From: Blautia argi
GTDB taxonomy: Bacteria; Bacillota; Clostridia; Lachnospirales; Lachnospiraceae
Direction: 5' to 3'
Assembly: GCF_003287895.1 (NCBI RefSeq)
Contig: NZ_CP030280.1
Coordinates: 3,041,501-3,105,500, forward strand
DNA: 64,000 bases
Positions 62,653 through 64,000 of the stretch are shown here, piece by piece (position 1 is the stretch's first letter; the number at the start of each line of letters is the position of its first letter). The position numbers and the translations under genes were made by a program. The notes under the pieces were generated by a model. It searched no databases. It was not told the origin of the DNA and saw nothing but the letters and a program-made list of their open reading frames with translations.

Positions 62653-64000
62653 TTATACAACTGCGTCCTGCAATTTCTGAATCAACGCATCTAATTCCGC
62701 TTCCTTCATTCCCATAAAGCTTCTCATGGAACGAAGAGGCGCATTTTCCATCATTTTCATGGACATCTCCGGCGTAATTGCCTCTGCTGCCGCATTTCCT
62801 TCTTCTGCTTCCTGAGAACCTCCCATATGCGCTACCAGACTTTCTGCCAGCTCTTTGATCATAACTGCGGTTCCGGGATTTTCCAGAAGTTCGCTGATGG
62901 TTGTATTTCGACTTACGGAAAGAGGAAGATTCTGGGAAGAAATCACCTTCACGGTCTTTCTCAGACGGATATCCCGGGAAGAGGCTGCTGCCAGAATTTC
63001 ATACTCTCCGGTTGCTGCATACCAGTCTGCAAGCTCTGTACAGTACCATGCAAAGCTTCTCTTATCCAGTTCCATTTCCACCGTTTTTTCTTCCTGAGGC
63101 TGTAATTCCACCTTCACAAAATTCTTCAATTCCTTTACCGGACGGCTTACAGCGCCTGTTTTATCTGCCACATAAAGCTGTACGATTTCTTTACCTGTCA
63201 TGTTTCCGGTATTCTTTATCTTCAGAGAAACTTTCAGTGTTTCTGTATCTTTGATTTCCTCTGCAGACACCTGCATATCGCTGTATTCAAAGGTTGTATA
63301 GCTTAAACCATAGCCAAAGGGATAACGCACCGGCATTTCCTTTGTATCATAATAGCGATAACCAACAAACACACCTTCTTTATATTCCACAGTTTTTCCA
63401 TCTCCCGGGAAATGCAGATAAGAAGGATTGTCTGATAACTTATACGGCACTGTTTCTGCCAGCTTACCGCATGGATTTGCCTGTCCGAAAAGTAAACCCA
63501 CTTCTGCCTGTCCGACTGCTTCTCCGCACAGATATGCCTCTAAAATGCCTTCCACGTCATCTGCCCATGGCATTTCCACCGGAGAACCATTGTGCAGGAC
63601 TACCACTACATGCTTCTGGACCTTGGCAATTTCAGAAATCAAAAGGTTCTGGCATTCCGGCATTCTCATGTGAGTTCTGTCGTAGCCTTCGGATTCAAAA
63701 GCATCAGGAAGACCTGCAAAAATCACGGCAACATCTGCCTCTTTTGCTGTCTGCACTGCTTCTTCCAGTAATTTTTCATCAACCTTATCTTCCTTAACCT
63801 CATAGCCCTGTGCATAGGTAACCTCTGCAATCTCTTTTGCTGCCTCTAAAGCGCCTGTAATCTTAAAAGAATTAATATGAGAGCTTCCGCCGCCCTGGAA
63901 TCTGGGCTGTTCTGCAAATTTTCCGATAAAGGCAATTTTCTTTCCTTCCGGCTGAATCGGCAGAATTCCCTCATTTTTCAAAAGCACCATAGATTCTGCT
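62653..64000 (-). CDS. GH3 beta-glucosidase, N-terminal part beyond window edge
   Basis: The frame is open to the right edge, so about 448 codons of the C-terminal part are seen (ESMVLLKNEGILPI is the first visible block). The C-terminal alpha/beta sandwich (VAVIFAGLPDAFESEGYDRT, VVVLHNGSPVEMPW) and the fibronectin-III-like domain (YPFGYGLSYTTFEYSD onward) are clear. A C-terminal extension of about 85 residues contains a helical repeat (TPEMSMKMMENAPLRSM) common in clostridial BglB-type enzymes. The nucleophile Asp lies outside the window. It lies upstream of the sensor-lipoprotein operon on the same strand but is separated from it by a terminator and a promoter. It may serve the same sugar. 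Confidence 0.9.
   Translation of the reverse strand, partial: AESMVLLKNEGILPIQPEGKKIAFIGKFAEQPRFQGGGSSHINSFKITGALEAAKEIAEVTYAQGYEVKEDKVDEKLLEEAVQTAKEADVAVIFAGLPDAFESEGYDRTHMRMPECQNLLISEIAKVQKHVVVVLHNGSPVEMPWADDVEGILEAYLCGEAVGQAEVGLLFGQANPCGKLAETVPYKLSDNPSYLHFPGDGKTVEYKEGVFVGYRYYDTKEMPVRYPFGYGLSYTTFEYSDMQVSAEEIKDTETLKVSLKIKNTGNMTGKEIVQLYVADKTGAVSRPVKELKNFVKVELQPQEEKTVEMELDKRSFAWYCTELADWYAATGEYEILAAASSRDIRLRKTVKVISSQNLPLSVSRNTTISELLENPGTAVMIKELAESLVAHMGGSQEAEEGNAAAEAITPEMSMKMMENAPLRSMRSFMGMKEAELDALIQKLQDAVV

Noticed and set aside
1..64000. CRISPR arrays, IS elements, prophage, tRNA or rRNA genes
   Set aside because: I looked for regular spacers, transposase or phage proteins, terminal inverted repeats, and cloverleaf or rRNA sequence and found none that I can support.

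Overview
The window reads as chromosomal DNA from a Gram-positive, spore-forming gut Firmicute of the family Lachnospiraceae, possibly Blautia-like. The family call is a fairly confident inference and the genus is a guess. It rests on the many lipoprotein-dependent sugar ABC importers paired with YesM/YesN two-component systems, the cellobiose phosphorylase, T-box, glycine and Mn riboswitches, SpmA, and the decarboxylase-gmk-holB-ricT-methyltransferase-rsmI gene order. I see no phage, IS element, CRISPR array, rRNA or tRNA.

Layout. 1-3.8 kb: purine salvage (adenine deaminase cut by the left edge, NCS2 purine permease) facing a divergent LysR regulator. 3.9-12 kb: an lplABCD-like operon (lipoprotein, two permeases, GH4 glycosidase) divergent from a YesM/YesN two-component pair. 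12-16.9 kb: TatD nuclease, AI-2E-type membrane protein, and a P-type cation ATPase under a yybP-ykoY (manganese) riboswitch. 16.9-36.3 kb: a hemicellulose/beta-glucan oligosaccharide locus. On the minus strand lie LacI, ABC importer, GH36 alpha-galactosidase, GH3 beta-glucosidase, GH31 alpha-xylosidase, GH127 and an aldo/keto reductase. On the plus strand lie cellobiose phosphorylase (GH94) and a GH2 beta-mannosidase. A 19-bp sequence repeated in front of both transcription units is the likely shared LacI operator. 36.4-46.8 kb: a Fic protein with a heptad-repeat linker, metG under a T-box, a Crh/HPr-like protein, an AGCS symporter under a tandem glycine riboswitch, an AT-rich gene remnant, a MATE exporter, and a TrpXYZ-like ABC importer. 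46.8-54.5 kb: spmA, capA and a conserved housekeeping cluster (rsmI, tRNA methyltransferase, ricT, holB, guanylate-kinase-like, Orn/Lys/Arg decarboxylase). 54.6-62.5 kb: a complete sugar-sensing and uptake module made of sensor-type lipoprotein, histidine kinase, response regulator, then a second paralogous lipoprotein and two permeases. 62.6-64 kb: the C-terminal part of a GH3 beta-glucosidase running off the right edge.

How the parts fit. Three ABC importers lack their own ATPase gene, as is usual for sugar importers that share an MsmX-type ATPase encoded elsewhere. Oligosaccharides would enter whole and be trimmed in the cytoplasm by glycosidases that mostly lack signal peptides, with phosphorolysis of cellobiose saving ATP.

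A cross-cutting observation: six genes (GH4, TatD, GH127, one permease, CapA, RicT) carry frameshifts that are all net +1. Five or six of the seven loci sit in short A/T runs. This looks more like consensus sequence error than like six independent gene deaths, and coordinates for these genes are given for the repaired reading.
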